In this document: piece after piece, positions 50,654 to 57,631 of the stretch
Numbering within the stretch: the first letter of the stretch is position 1
Layout of the letters: each line of letters starts with the position of its first letter
Assembly (NCBI GenBank): GCA_035604335.1
Contig: DATNIT010000136.1
Span: forward strand, 1-64,000
DNA length: 64,000 bases
DNA from: DASZHJ01 sp035604335
Lineage (GTDB): Bacteria > Pseudomonadota > Alphaproteobacteria > ATCC43930 > CGMCC-115725
Direction: 5' to 3'
Translations under genes and position numbers: made by a program
Notes under the pieces: model-generated
What the model was told of the DNA's origin: nothing
The model's input: only the letters and a program-made list of their open reading frames with translations
Databases searched by the model: none

Positions 50654-51649
50654 CTAGGTGCGCCGTCGCGGCGACGCTCTCGAAGGGCCACGATAGACGC
50701 CCGTCACTGCCTGCGCCAGATCGGCGATCCCCCGCCGCAGCGCCGCGGGCTCCAGCACCTCGATCGCGGTGCCGAGGCGGATGAGGTCCGCTGCCGCCTG
50801 ATCGATGGACTCGATGGGGATGGTCAGGCGCCACCAGCCGTCCTGTCCCGGCGGTCCCGCGGTTTCCGAGGCGGCGCGCGCGACCCGCGATCCCAGCATG
50901 TCCAGCCGCGTCATTGCCTTCGGCGAAACGCGCAGCACGGCCTTGTCGCGATAGACACCGCGCTCGTAGGCTTGCGCTGCGGCCGTCCACGCCGCTGCAA
51001 GATCGAAGTCCCTGGGCCGCGCGAAATGTTCGTCACTTGGCGCGGCCTCGAGCATTTGCGAGATGCGGTAGGTGCGCGTCTGCTCGCGCACCTGGGCAAC
51101 CAAGTACCAGACGCCCGCCTTGAGCACGAGGCCCAGCGGCTTCAGGCGGCGCGATACCGAGCTCGCACCCATCTTGTAGCGGACGTCCAGGTACGTTTCA
51201 GTCCACACGGCTTGTGCGATCACCGGCAGCAGGCGTGCATCCTCGGCGCTCCGGAACCAGCCCACGGGATCCAGGTGAACGCGCTCCGCGACGCGGTGGG
51301 CGGAGGCCCGCGCGCGCTCCGGCAAAGCCGCGGTCAGCTTCAATTGCGCCGCCGCCAGCACGCCGCCGAGCCCCAGCTCCGCCGCCGGCCCCGGCAATCC
51401 CGCGAGGAACAGCGTCTCTGCTTCCGCGGGCGTCAGCCCCGTAAGCTTGGTGCGATAGCCGTCCAGCAGCGCGAAGCCGCCGCTCGGGCCGCGGTCGCCG
51501 TAGACCGGGATATCGGCGGCGCTCAGCTGATCGATGTCGCGATAGATCGTGCGCACGGAAACCTCGAACTCCGCCGCCAGGGCCTCCGCGGTCATCCTGC
51601 CGCGGGCCTGCAGCAGCATCAGGATCGCCAGCAACCGGCTCGCGCGCAT
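50654..51649 (-). CDS. YafY-type WYL-domain transcriptional regulator
   Basis: 331 residues. N-terminal HTH (RLLAILMLLQARGRMTAEALAAEF, VSVRTIYRDIDQLSAADIPVYG), a central linker, then the WYL domain with LKAGVWYLVAQVREQTRTYRISQM and a WCX-type C-terminus. WYL proteins bind small ligands or nucleic acid. It is divergent from a four-gene run (51753-53529) with a perfect palindrome in the 103-bp shared promoter, the usual arrangement for this family. Confidence 0.93.
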   Translation of the reverse strand: MRASRLLAILMLLQARGRMTAEALAAEFEVSVRTIYRDIDQLSAADIPVYGDRGPSGGFALLDGYRTKLTGLTPAEAETLFLAGLPGPAAELGLGGVLAAAQLKLTAALPERARASAHRVAERVHLDPVGWFRSAEDARLLPVIAQAVWTETYLDVRYKMGASSVSRRLKPLGLVLKAGVWYLVAQVREQTRTYRISQMLEAAPSDEHFARPRDFDLAAAWTAAAQAYERGVYRDKAVLRVSPKAMTRLDMLGSRVARAASETAGPPGQDGWWRLTIPIESIDQAAADLIRLGTAIEVLEPAALRRGIADLAQAVTGVYRGPSRASPRRRT

Positions 51650-51671
51650 CGCACCACCCTATCAGAAATTC

Positions 51672-51690
51672 CTGACACTTGCTGTCAGGT
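51672..51690. promoter_or_regulatory. Operator-like palindrome for the WYL regulator
   Basis: CCTGACA-CTTGC-TGTCAGG, perfect 7-bp arms, lies 22 bp upstream of the WYL gene start and 62 bp upstream of the divergent gene. TGACA/TGTCA palindromes of this form are what I would expect next to YafY/WYL regulators. Binding not shown. Confidence 0.6.
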
Positions 51691-51752
51691 ATCGTGGCGT
51701 AGAACGTCGTGCGACGTCGACCCAAGCTCACGATTCGAGGAGGAGATCCGCG

Positions 51753-52235
51753 ATGTCTCGACCGACGCCGACCCCCGCCGCCGATTTCGATTTCCTGATG
51801 GGACGCTGGCGCGTGCGGCACCACCGCCTCAAGCTGCGCCTGGCCGACTGTCGGGAATGGGACGATTTCACGGGCACGTCGAGCGCGCGCCCACTCCTCC
51901 ACGGCGTCGGCAATATCGACGAGAACGAGATCGGGTTGCCCGGAGGTTCCTATATCGGCGTCACGCTGCGCACGTTCGACGCCAAGATCGGGACCTGGCG
52001 GATCTATTGGTTTGACAGCCGCTACCCCGAGGTGACCGACCCGCCGATGGTTGGGCGCTTCGAAAACGGCGTCGGTATCTTTCTCGCCGAGCATATCTTC
52101 GAGGGAAAGCCCGTCCGCGTGCGCTTCCTCTGGTCGCGACCCGATGCGGAAACCTGCCGCTGGGAGCAGGCCTTCTCGGCGGACGGCGGCGCGACCTGGG
52201 AGACCAACTTGACCATGGATTTCTCGCGCGCCTGA
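51753..52235 (+). CDS. DUF1579-like protein
   Basis: 160 residues, with a strong GAGGAGGAG ribosome-binding site before the ATG. The opening FDFLMGRWRVRHHRL and the later blocks WRIYWFDSR, GRFENGVGIF and SRPDAETCRWEQAFS suggest the small beta-barrel DUF1579/lipocalin-like fold. Function unknown. It is the first of four genes (with an ABM-domain protein, a DUF3303-like protein and a GST) probably under the WYL regulator. Confidence 0.75.
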   Translation: MSRPTPTPAADFDFLMGRWRVRHHRLKLRLADCREWDDFTGTSSARPLLHGVGNIDENEIGLPGGSYIGVTLRTFDAKIGTWRIYWFDSRYPEVTDPPMVGRFENGVGIFLAEHIFEGKPVRVRFLWSRPDAETCRWEQAFSADGGATWETNLTMDFSRA

Positions 52236-52259
52236 TACGACGAAAAACCGGAGGATCCG

Positions 52260-52550
52260 ATGGAGCTCTTCATCTTCGCTCGCTTTCACGCCCGGAAGGG
52301 CCAGGAGGCCGCCCTCGCGGACACGCTCCGCCGGCAGATCCGCTTCGCGCGCGGAGAGCCCGGCTGTCTGATGATCGACGCCTATCGCTCGACCCGCGAT
52401 CCCCGGCTCTTCTACATCCACTCCCGCTGGGCCGACGAGGCAGCCTTCGAGGTCCACGCGGATCTCGCGAACACCGTCCAGTTCCTGGAGCGCGTCGAGC
52501 CCTTGATCGATCGTCCGCTCGATGTGACTCGGTCGCGGCCGCTCGGGTAG
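52260..52550 (+). CDS. Antibiotic biosynthesis monooxygenase (ABM) domain protein
   Basis: 96 residues, a single dimeric ferredoxin-like ABM domain: FIFARFHARKGQEAALADTLRRQ, GCLMIDAYRSTRDPRLFYIHSRWADEAAFEVHA. These small proteins oxidise quinols or quinones without cofactor, or act as stress proteins. It starts 24 bp after the previous gene. Confidence 0.85.
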   Translation: MELFIFARFHARKGQEAALADTLRRQIRFARGEPGCLMIDAYRSTRDPRLFYIHSRWADEAAFEVHADLANTVQFLERVEPLIDRPLDVTRSRPLG

Positions 52551-52588
52551 AGTCTCGGCCTCTCGATCCCAGCAAGAAGGAGGCACAG

Positions 52589-52870
52589 ATGTTGTTCATG
52601 GTGGTGGAGCGGTTCAAGAACCGCGACATAAAGGCGGTCTACCGGCTGTTCCACGCGAAGGGCCGGGGACTCCCCGACGGGCTGCGCTTCGTCGACAGCT
52701 GGATCGAGAGCAGCTTCGACCGCTGCTTCCAGCTGATGGAATGCGATGACCCCAAGCTGCTGCAGCAATGGGTCCTGCATTGGGACAATCTCATCGAGTT
52801 CGAGTTCGTGCCGGTCGTGCCGTCCTCCGAGACGCGCAAGATCGTCGACGCCGCAGACGGCCGCAAATGA
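52589..52870 (+). CDS. DUF3303-like small protein
   Basis: 93 residues. The pattern MLFMVVERFKNRD, GLRFVDSWIESSFDRCFQLME, WVLHWDNLIEFEFVPV resembles the DUF3303 ferredoxin-like fold, of unknown function. Good AGAAGGAGG ribosome-binding site. Its stop overlaps the GST start by 4 bp, so the two are coupled. Confidence 0.8.
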   Translation: MLFMVVERFKNRDIKAVYRLFHAKGRGLPDGLRFVDSWIESSFDRCFQLMECDDPKLLQQWVLHWDNLIEFEFVPVVPSSETRKIVDAADGRK

Positions 52871-53529
52871 AGCTCTACTCGGGTCCGCTGAGCCTGTTCT
52901 CGCGCAAGGTGGAGATCGCGCTCGGCGAGAAGGGGCTCGCCTACGAGCGCGAGATGGTGCCGTTCACGCAGGCGAAGGGATACTCGCCCAAGCACCCCGC
53001 GGTGCTCGCCGCCAATCCCAAGGCGCAGGTGCCGGTGCTGGTGGACGGCGATCTCACTCTCTTCGACTCGACGATCATCGCCGAATACCTGGACGAGGCT
53101 TATCCCGAGAAGCCCCTGTTTCCGGCGGGCCCGCAACCGCGCGCCCGCTGCCGGCTGCTCGAGCTCTACGGCGATGAGATCCTCTTTGCGCCGGTGCGGC
53201 GCATGCTCTATCGAACGGAGCCGCCGCACCCCGTTCCAAAGCTCCAGGCGCTCCGGGAAGAGGAAGGCCGCCAGGCCGATGCCGCGATCCGCGCGCACTA
53301 TACCGATCTGCAGGAGCAACTCGGCGACCAGGATTATTTCTGCGGCGCGTTCTCGGTCGCGGACATCGCGCTCTTCATGACGGTGCTGTTCGCGCTCCGG
53401 CTCAAGGGGCCGAGTCTCGACGGTCATCCCAGGCTTGGCGCCTGGTATGCCCGCGTCCGGGCGCGACCCGCCGCGGCAAAGGCCGCCGACGAGATCGCGG
53501 CCGCTGACCGGGCGCTCTCGCCCCAGTGA
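52867..53529 (+). CDS. Glutathione S-transferase
   Basis: 220 residues. N-terminal thioredoxin-like domain with MKLYSGPLSLFSRKVEIAL (catalytic Ser region), NPKAQVPVLVDGD (cis-Pro) and LFDSTIIAEYLDEAYP (GSH-binding Asp/Ser pair); C-terminal helical domain with FSVADIALF. Beta/theta-like class. It conjugates or reduces electrophiles with glutathione. Coupled to the DUF3303-like gene, and last in the WYL-linked run, which suggests a detoxification operon. Confidence 0.92.
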   Translation: MKLYSGPLSLFSRKVEIALGEKGLAYEREMVPFTQAKGYSPKHPAVLAANPKAQVPVLVDGDLTLFDSTIIAEYLDEAYPEKPLFPAGPQPRARCRLLELYGDEILFAPVRRMLYRTEPPHPVPKLQALREEEGRQADAAIRAHYTDLQEQLGDQDYFCGAFSVADIALFMTVLFALRLKGPSLDGHPRLGAWYARVRARPAAAKAADEIAAADRALSPQ

Positions 53530-53622
53530 TCGCACCGGCTGCTCTAGCCCCAAATTTTCTTATCGGAGGCATGCGGTAAGTTCATTTGCGGGCGGGAGAC
53601 AGCTGGCCTACATGGGAAGTAC

Positions 53623-53641
53623 GTAGATTGACGAAATCTAC
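53623..53641. promoter_or_regulatory. Palindrome ahead of the CmcJ-family gene
   Basis: GTAGATT-GACGA-AATCTAC, perfect 7-bp arms, centred 40 bp before the ATG at 53672 and in a locally AT-rich patch. Candidate operator or promoter-overlapping site in the 142-bp gap. Confidence 0.45.
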
Positions 53642-53671
53642 ACCGCCGAGCTGGAGAAATGGAGACCGCCC

Positions 53672-54529
53672 ATGCCCGCAAGAACCGCCACCGTCCGCGC
53701 CGAACGCTCCGCCGAGATTTCCCGGCCTTATGTCGAGGCGTCGCTGACGTACCTCGCCGACGCCAGCGTGAAGCCGCAGACCTATAATCCGCCACCCGGC
53801 ACCGGCGTGCCCAGGCGGCTCGGCAATTACGGCAGCTTCCGCGCGCGCATCTATGACGCCCGGCCCGTGGCGGACAGTCTCTCGCTCGATCGCGAGGGCT
53901 TCGCGTTCACGCGCCACGACACCGCGGTTGCCGACTTCTACGACGAGAGGCAACTCCGCGAGATCTACTACCCCGAGGTGGAGCGGCTGGTCGCCGCGGC
54001 GACCGGTACCGAGAAAGTGATCGTGTTCGATCATACGATCCGCACCGCCGAGCGGGCGGTGGAGCGCGGCCTGCGCGCGCCCGTGCAGATGGTGCACAAC
54101 GATTACACCGACAAGTCCGGGCCGCAGCGCGTGCGCGACCTGTTGCCCGCGGCCGAGGCGGAAGCACGGCTCAAGCACCGCTTCGTCGAGATCAATGTCT
54201 GGCGGCCGATCAGGGGGCCGGTGCAGGCCTGGCCCTTGGCGCTCGCCGAGGCGCAGAGCGTGGCGCCCGCCGACGTCATCCCCTGCGACCTCATCTACGC
54301 CGACCGCACCGGCGAGATCCTCTACGGCATCTACAGTCCCAAGCACCGCTGGAACTATTTCCCGCGCATGGAGCGCGAAGAGGCGGTGCTGATCAAATGC
54401 TTTGACAGCGCGAAGGATGGTCGCGCGCGCTTCTCGCTCCACACCGCGTTCGAGGATCCGACCACGCTCCCGACAGCGCCGCCGCGAGAGAGCATCGAGG
54501 TTCGGACCCTCGCCTTCTTCGGCGCCTGA
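53672..54529 (+). CDS. CmcJ/NvfI family oxidoreductase
   Basis: 285 residues. Family blocks: YGSFRARIYDARP, DREGFAFTRHDTAVADFYDE, VIVFDHTIRTAER, MVHNDYTDKSGPQRVRDLLP (putative metal-ligand His and Asp), VEINVWRPIRGPVQAWPLAL, and a terminal KCFDSAKDGRARFSLHTAFEDP. Members include CmcJ of cephamycin methoxylation and fungal NvfI/AsaB-type enzymes with a 2-oxoglutarate-oxygenase-like fold. No biosynthetic partners adjoin. Ribosome-binding GGAGA precedes the ATG. Confidence 0.88.
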   Translation: MPARTATVRAERSAEISRPYVEASLTYLADASVKPQTYNPPPGTGVPRRLGNYGSFRARIYDARPVADSLSLDREGFAFTRHDTAVADFYDERQLREIYYPEVERLVAAATGTEKVIVFDHTIRTAERAVERGLRAPVQMVHNDYTDKSGPQRVRDLLPAAEAEARLKHRFVEINVWRPIRGPVQAWPLALAEAQSVAPADVIPCDLIYADRTGEILYGIYSPKHRWNYFPRMEREEAVLIKCFDSAKDGRARFSLHTAFEDPTTLPTAPPRESIEVRTLAFFGA

Positions 54530-54542
54530 GCGGCGGACTCGC

Positions 54543-55216
54543 CTACCAGATCCGCGGGATGAGCCGCCAGCGCACGCGTTGGGCGTAGTCGCGGTAGCCG
54601 TCGAGTTCCGCCCCGAGCGTGCGCTCCTCCATCACGATGCGGAACGCGAGCAAAGGCAGCAGAAGCGCGACCGCCGCGAGACCCAGCCACGAGCCCAGCT
54701 GGAGCGGCATGCCCACGAACATCAGCAGGCCCCCCGCGTACATGGGGTGGCGCACGTAGGCGTAGGGCCCGGTGCTGATCACGCGATTCCGCGCTCCCGC
54801 TGAATCTTCACCACCGGAGCCGCGTAGCTGTTCTCGCGGAAGGTCAGAAAGACCACGTAGTTCGACAGCGCGACGTCGAGCGCGCCGAGCGCTTGCAACC
54901 AGACGGGCACGCGGGAGATCGCCCAGCGAGCATCGAGACCCATCAAGATCAGCCAACCGAAGTAAAGCACCATCAGGACCGCCATGAAGACCTTGTCCCA
55001 GGCCTTCTGCGCCTGTTGGAACGGCGAGCCGAGACGCTCGGCGAGGAGCGCCGGATCGTGGCGCGCAAGCCAGAGCCCGACAGCCAGGCTGAGCACGCCC
55101 ATCTCGGCGAGAAAGCCCCAGGCGGCGGGCCAGTCCAACGTGCCGGCGGGTGCGAACAAAAACGCGGCGATCACCACGATCATGCCCGCCGTCGAAACGA
55201 TCAGCCTCCGGATCAT
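54543..55216 (-). pseudogene. Isoprenylcysteine-carboxyl-methyltransferase-like gene, frameshifted
   Basis: The N-terminal part reads in one frame from the ATG at 55216 to a stop at 54779, with TM helices MIVVIAAFLFAPAG, LSLAVGLWLARHD and VFMAVLMVLYFGWLI, ending FRENSYAAPVVKIQRERG. The family's continuation, RVISTGPYAYVRHPMYAGGLL to a terminal RWRLIPRIW, lies in the next frame (to 54543). One missing base near 54785-54790 explains the break. Together they would make a full-length ICMT/phospholipid-methyltransferase-like protein of about 224 residues. Either a true pseudogene or an assembly error. Confidence 0.8.
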
Positions 55217-55402
55217 GCGCGCCTCTTGGTTGCTGCGATCCCTACGGCCACCCCGCCGCCGCTACTTGCTTAACGGACCTCGGATCATCCGAGATACCTA
55301 AAATGGTCATCGATTTATGCCCGGGGCGCAGCCGCGTTTACCTCCAGGTAATGCCATGAATGTCAGAAGGGGCCGGCACGTATAATAGCGAGGAGGCTCC
55401 CC

Positions 55403-55618
55403 GTGAATAGAGCGGAACAACTCCACGATCAGGCCGAGTTTCTGCGCTCGCTTGCGAAGTCGTCGAGCATTTCAAGCAAACGCGATCAATTGCTGAGGGC
55501 GGCCGAGCAATGCGACGCGCTCGCTGCCGCCTCCGGACAGGGCCGCGCACCGAAGCCGAAACCGTCTTCAGTCGCGCTCGGCGAGCCCTACCTAAGGGTG
55601 CCCGCGCGCGCGCACTGA
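55403..55618 (+). CDS. Small hypothetical protein
   Basis: 71 residues from a GTG with a perfect AGGAGG site six bases upstream. The N-terminal half (RAEQLHDQAEFLRSLAKS, KRDQLLRAAEQCDALA) is helical and coiled-coil-like with heptad Leu/Ala; the tail is Pro/Lys-rich. No family recognised. TATAAT at 55381-55386 lies close before the start. It is 17 bp from the convergent EamA gene. Confidence 0.5.
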   Translation: MNRAEQLHDQAEFLRSLAKSSSISSKRDQLLRAAEQCDALAAASGQGRAPKPKPSSVALGEPYLRVPARAH

Positions 55619-55635
55619 CGGCGGACCGAGCGGCG

Positions 55636-56571
55636 TCACACTTCCGCAGCGGGGGAGCGGACGACGAGCCATCCGGCGCCCGCAATCAAGGTCATGCCGG
55701 CGATCTCGATGGCGCTCGGCGGCTCGGCGAAGATCGCAAAGCTCCACAGGGCCGCAAAGACGAGATAGCTGTAGTCGAAGGCGGCGATGATCGCCGAGGG
55801 GGCGGACTGATAGGCCCGGGCGACGCCCGCGCTCACCGCGACGATGAGCACCGCCAGCATCGCGACGATCTCCCATTCGCGGGCGCCCAGCGCGGACCAA
55901 TACCCTAGAATAAATGGATTGATCCCGACGATCCGAGGGCTCGGCGCCCACCGCGCAATGGCCGCGGACGCGATCGCCCCGGTCAGCAAGAATGCCGCGT
56001 TCAGGGCCAGAGACAGGACGAGCGGTTTTTCATCGACGCACTTGATCCGCGTGACGATGGCGGCCAGCGCGTAGCACATGGCGGAGAGGATCGGCAGAAG
56101 CGTCGGCCACGAGAAGGCCTCGCTGCCGGGTCTCACGATCACCAAGACGCCGCCGAAGCCGACGAGGATGCCGAGCCACCGCCGCGGCCCCACGGGCTCG
56201 CCGGCGATCAGCGCAGAGAACGCCGTGATGAACAACGGCGCGGTGTAGTAAGCGGCCGCCACCGTCGAGAGGCTCAGGACAGAAAGCGCGGCATAGAAGG
56301 CGATCCACATCGCCATCAGCAGCAGGCTGCGCAGTGCCGCCCACCCCACCGACAGCGGCAGGATCTCGCGCGGGCGAGCACCCAATTTGATGAGCAGAAT
56401 GGTCAGCGGTATCGCGAGGACCGAGCGCAGCACATAGAGCTGCCATACCGAGAAATTCGAGCTCACATATTTGACCGCGGCGTCGCCGAAGGACATTGCG
56501 ACGGTTGTTGCGACGATCGTCGCCACGCCCAGCGCAACTCTCTCCGGTCGAGCGCCGGCCAGATCGCCCAT
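55636..56571 (-). CDS. EamA/DMT family transporter
   Basis: 311 residues from the ATG at 56571. Ten hydrophobic helices form two EamA repeats; the first ends around ALIAGEPVGPRRWLGILVGFGGVLVIV, and the second (AFDYSYLVFAALWSFAIFAEPPSAIEIAGMTLI) has the same pattern. It probably exports metabolites or amino acids. It is divergent from a LysR gene with a palindrome between them, the usual LysR-target layout. A longer upstream reading to 56742 would overlap the LysR start and is rejected. Confidence 0.9.
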   Translation of the reverse strand: MGDLAGARPERVALGVATIVATTVAMSFGDAAVKYVSSNFSVWQLYVLRSVLAIPLTILLIKLGARPREILPLSVGWAALRSLLLMAMWIAFYAALSVLSLSTVAAAYYTAPLFITAFSALIAGEPVGPRRWLGILVGFGGVLVIVRPGSEAFSWPTLLPILSAMCYALAAIVTRIKCVDEKPLVLSLALNAAFLLTGAIASAAIARWAPSPRIVGINPFILGYWSALGAREWEIVAMLAVLIVAVSAGVARAYQSAPSAIIAAFDYSYLVFAALWSFAIFAEPPSAIEIAGMTLIAGAGWLVVRSPAAEV

Positions 56572-56627
56572 GCGCTTCTCGAGTCTCCCGTGGGCCCACC
56601 GATGAGTGCCATGACTGAATAGACCTT

Positions 56628-56642
56628 CACGATTAATTCGTG
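56628..56642. promoter_or_regulatory. LysR-type operator candidate
   Basis: CACGA-TTAAT-TCGTG, a 15-bp AT-centred palindrome in the 112-bp gap between the EamA and LysR starts. It fits the T-N11-A style of LysR sites and lies 42 bp before the LysR ATG. Confidence 0.5.
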
Positions 56643-56683
56643 TAGCAGCACAATATGAATAGAGAGATAAAGGATTTCGACCA

Positions 56684-57622
56684 ATGTCCGAGCCGCCCCT
56701 GAGCGGCCTCGCGGTCTTGTTGGCGGTTGCCAAGCACGGCACCCTGCGAGCCGCAGCGGCGGCGCTGGGCGTTCAGCCGCCTGCCATCAGCTACCGGCTC
56801 AAGACATTCGAGGATCAGATCGGCGTGGCAGTGTTCACGCGAACCACGCGCTCGGTCACGCTGACCGACGCCGGCCGCGCGTTGTTGAGCCGCGTTCGGC
56901 CGGCGATGTCGGAGCTCGGCGATGCGCTGGAAGAAGCCCGGGGCATGGGCAGGGCACGGACAGGCACGATCCGGCTCACGCTCCCTTACATCGCCTACGA
57001 GCTCACGATCGCTCCCAAGCTAGCCGCCTTCCAGGCGAGGTACCCGGACATAGAGCTCGAGCTTTCCTTCGACGAGGCCTTCGTCGATATCGTCGGCGAG
57101 GGCTTCCATGCCGGCGTGCGAATGGGCGATCACATCCAAGAGGACATGATTGCGGTGCGCTTGAGCCCCCCGCTCAAGGAGGTGCATTTCTCCGCCCCGA
57201 CCTATTTCCAAACGCATGCCCGGCCGCGACAGCCGCGCGACCTGCTGAAGCACAACTGCATCCGGTACCGATACATCGGCTCGAAGCGGATCGCCGAATG
57301 GCAGTTCCGCGACGCGGACGGCATGACGACCGTCGATGTCCGAGGAAACCTGATCGTCAACAGCACGAATGCCCTGATTCACGCGGCGCGCCAGGGTCTC
57401 GGGATCGGCTGGCTCTTCAGGGCCAATATCGACGATGACCTGCGATCGGGAAGATTGGTGAGCGTGCTCGACAAATTCGCGATCGAGCGCCCGGGCTTTT
57501 TTCTTTACTACCCGAGAGCCAATGCGCGGCTCGAGCTTATGCGGATCTTCATCGAGTTCATGAGATTGCCCAGGCGCGACGCCGGCCGCCCGCTCGCCGC
57601 GGCACCTCGAAAAGCGCGATAG
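56684..57622 (+). CDS. LysR family transcriptional regulator
   Basis: 312 residues. N-terminal HTH: LSGLAVLLAVAKHGTLRAAAAALGVQPPAISYRLKTFEDQIG, then FTRTTRSVTLTDAG. The effector domain opens GTIRLTLPYIAYELTIAPKLAAF. The HTH is a slightly unusual version with QPPAISY in place of QPALS. It is divergent from the EamA transporter, its likely target. It ends 9 bp from the convergent glutamate dehydrogenase stop. Confidence 0.93.
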   Translation: MSEPPLSGLAVLLAVAKHGTLRAAAAALGVQPPAISYRLKTFEDQIGVAVFTRTTRSVTLTDAGRALLSRVRPAMSELGDALEEARGMGRARTGTIRLTLPYIAYELTIAPKLAAFQARYPDIELELSFDEAFVDIVGEGFHAGVRMGDHIQEDMIAVRLSPPLKEVHFSAPTYFQTHARPRQPRDLLKHNCIRYRYIGSKRIAEWQFRDADGMTTVDVRGNLIVNSTNALIHAARQGLGIGWLFRANIDDDLRSGRLVSVLDKFAIERPGFFLYYPRANARLELMRIFIEFMRLPRRDAGRPLAAAPRKAR

Positions 57623-57631
57623 GCCCTGCCG

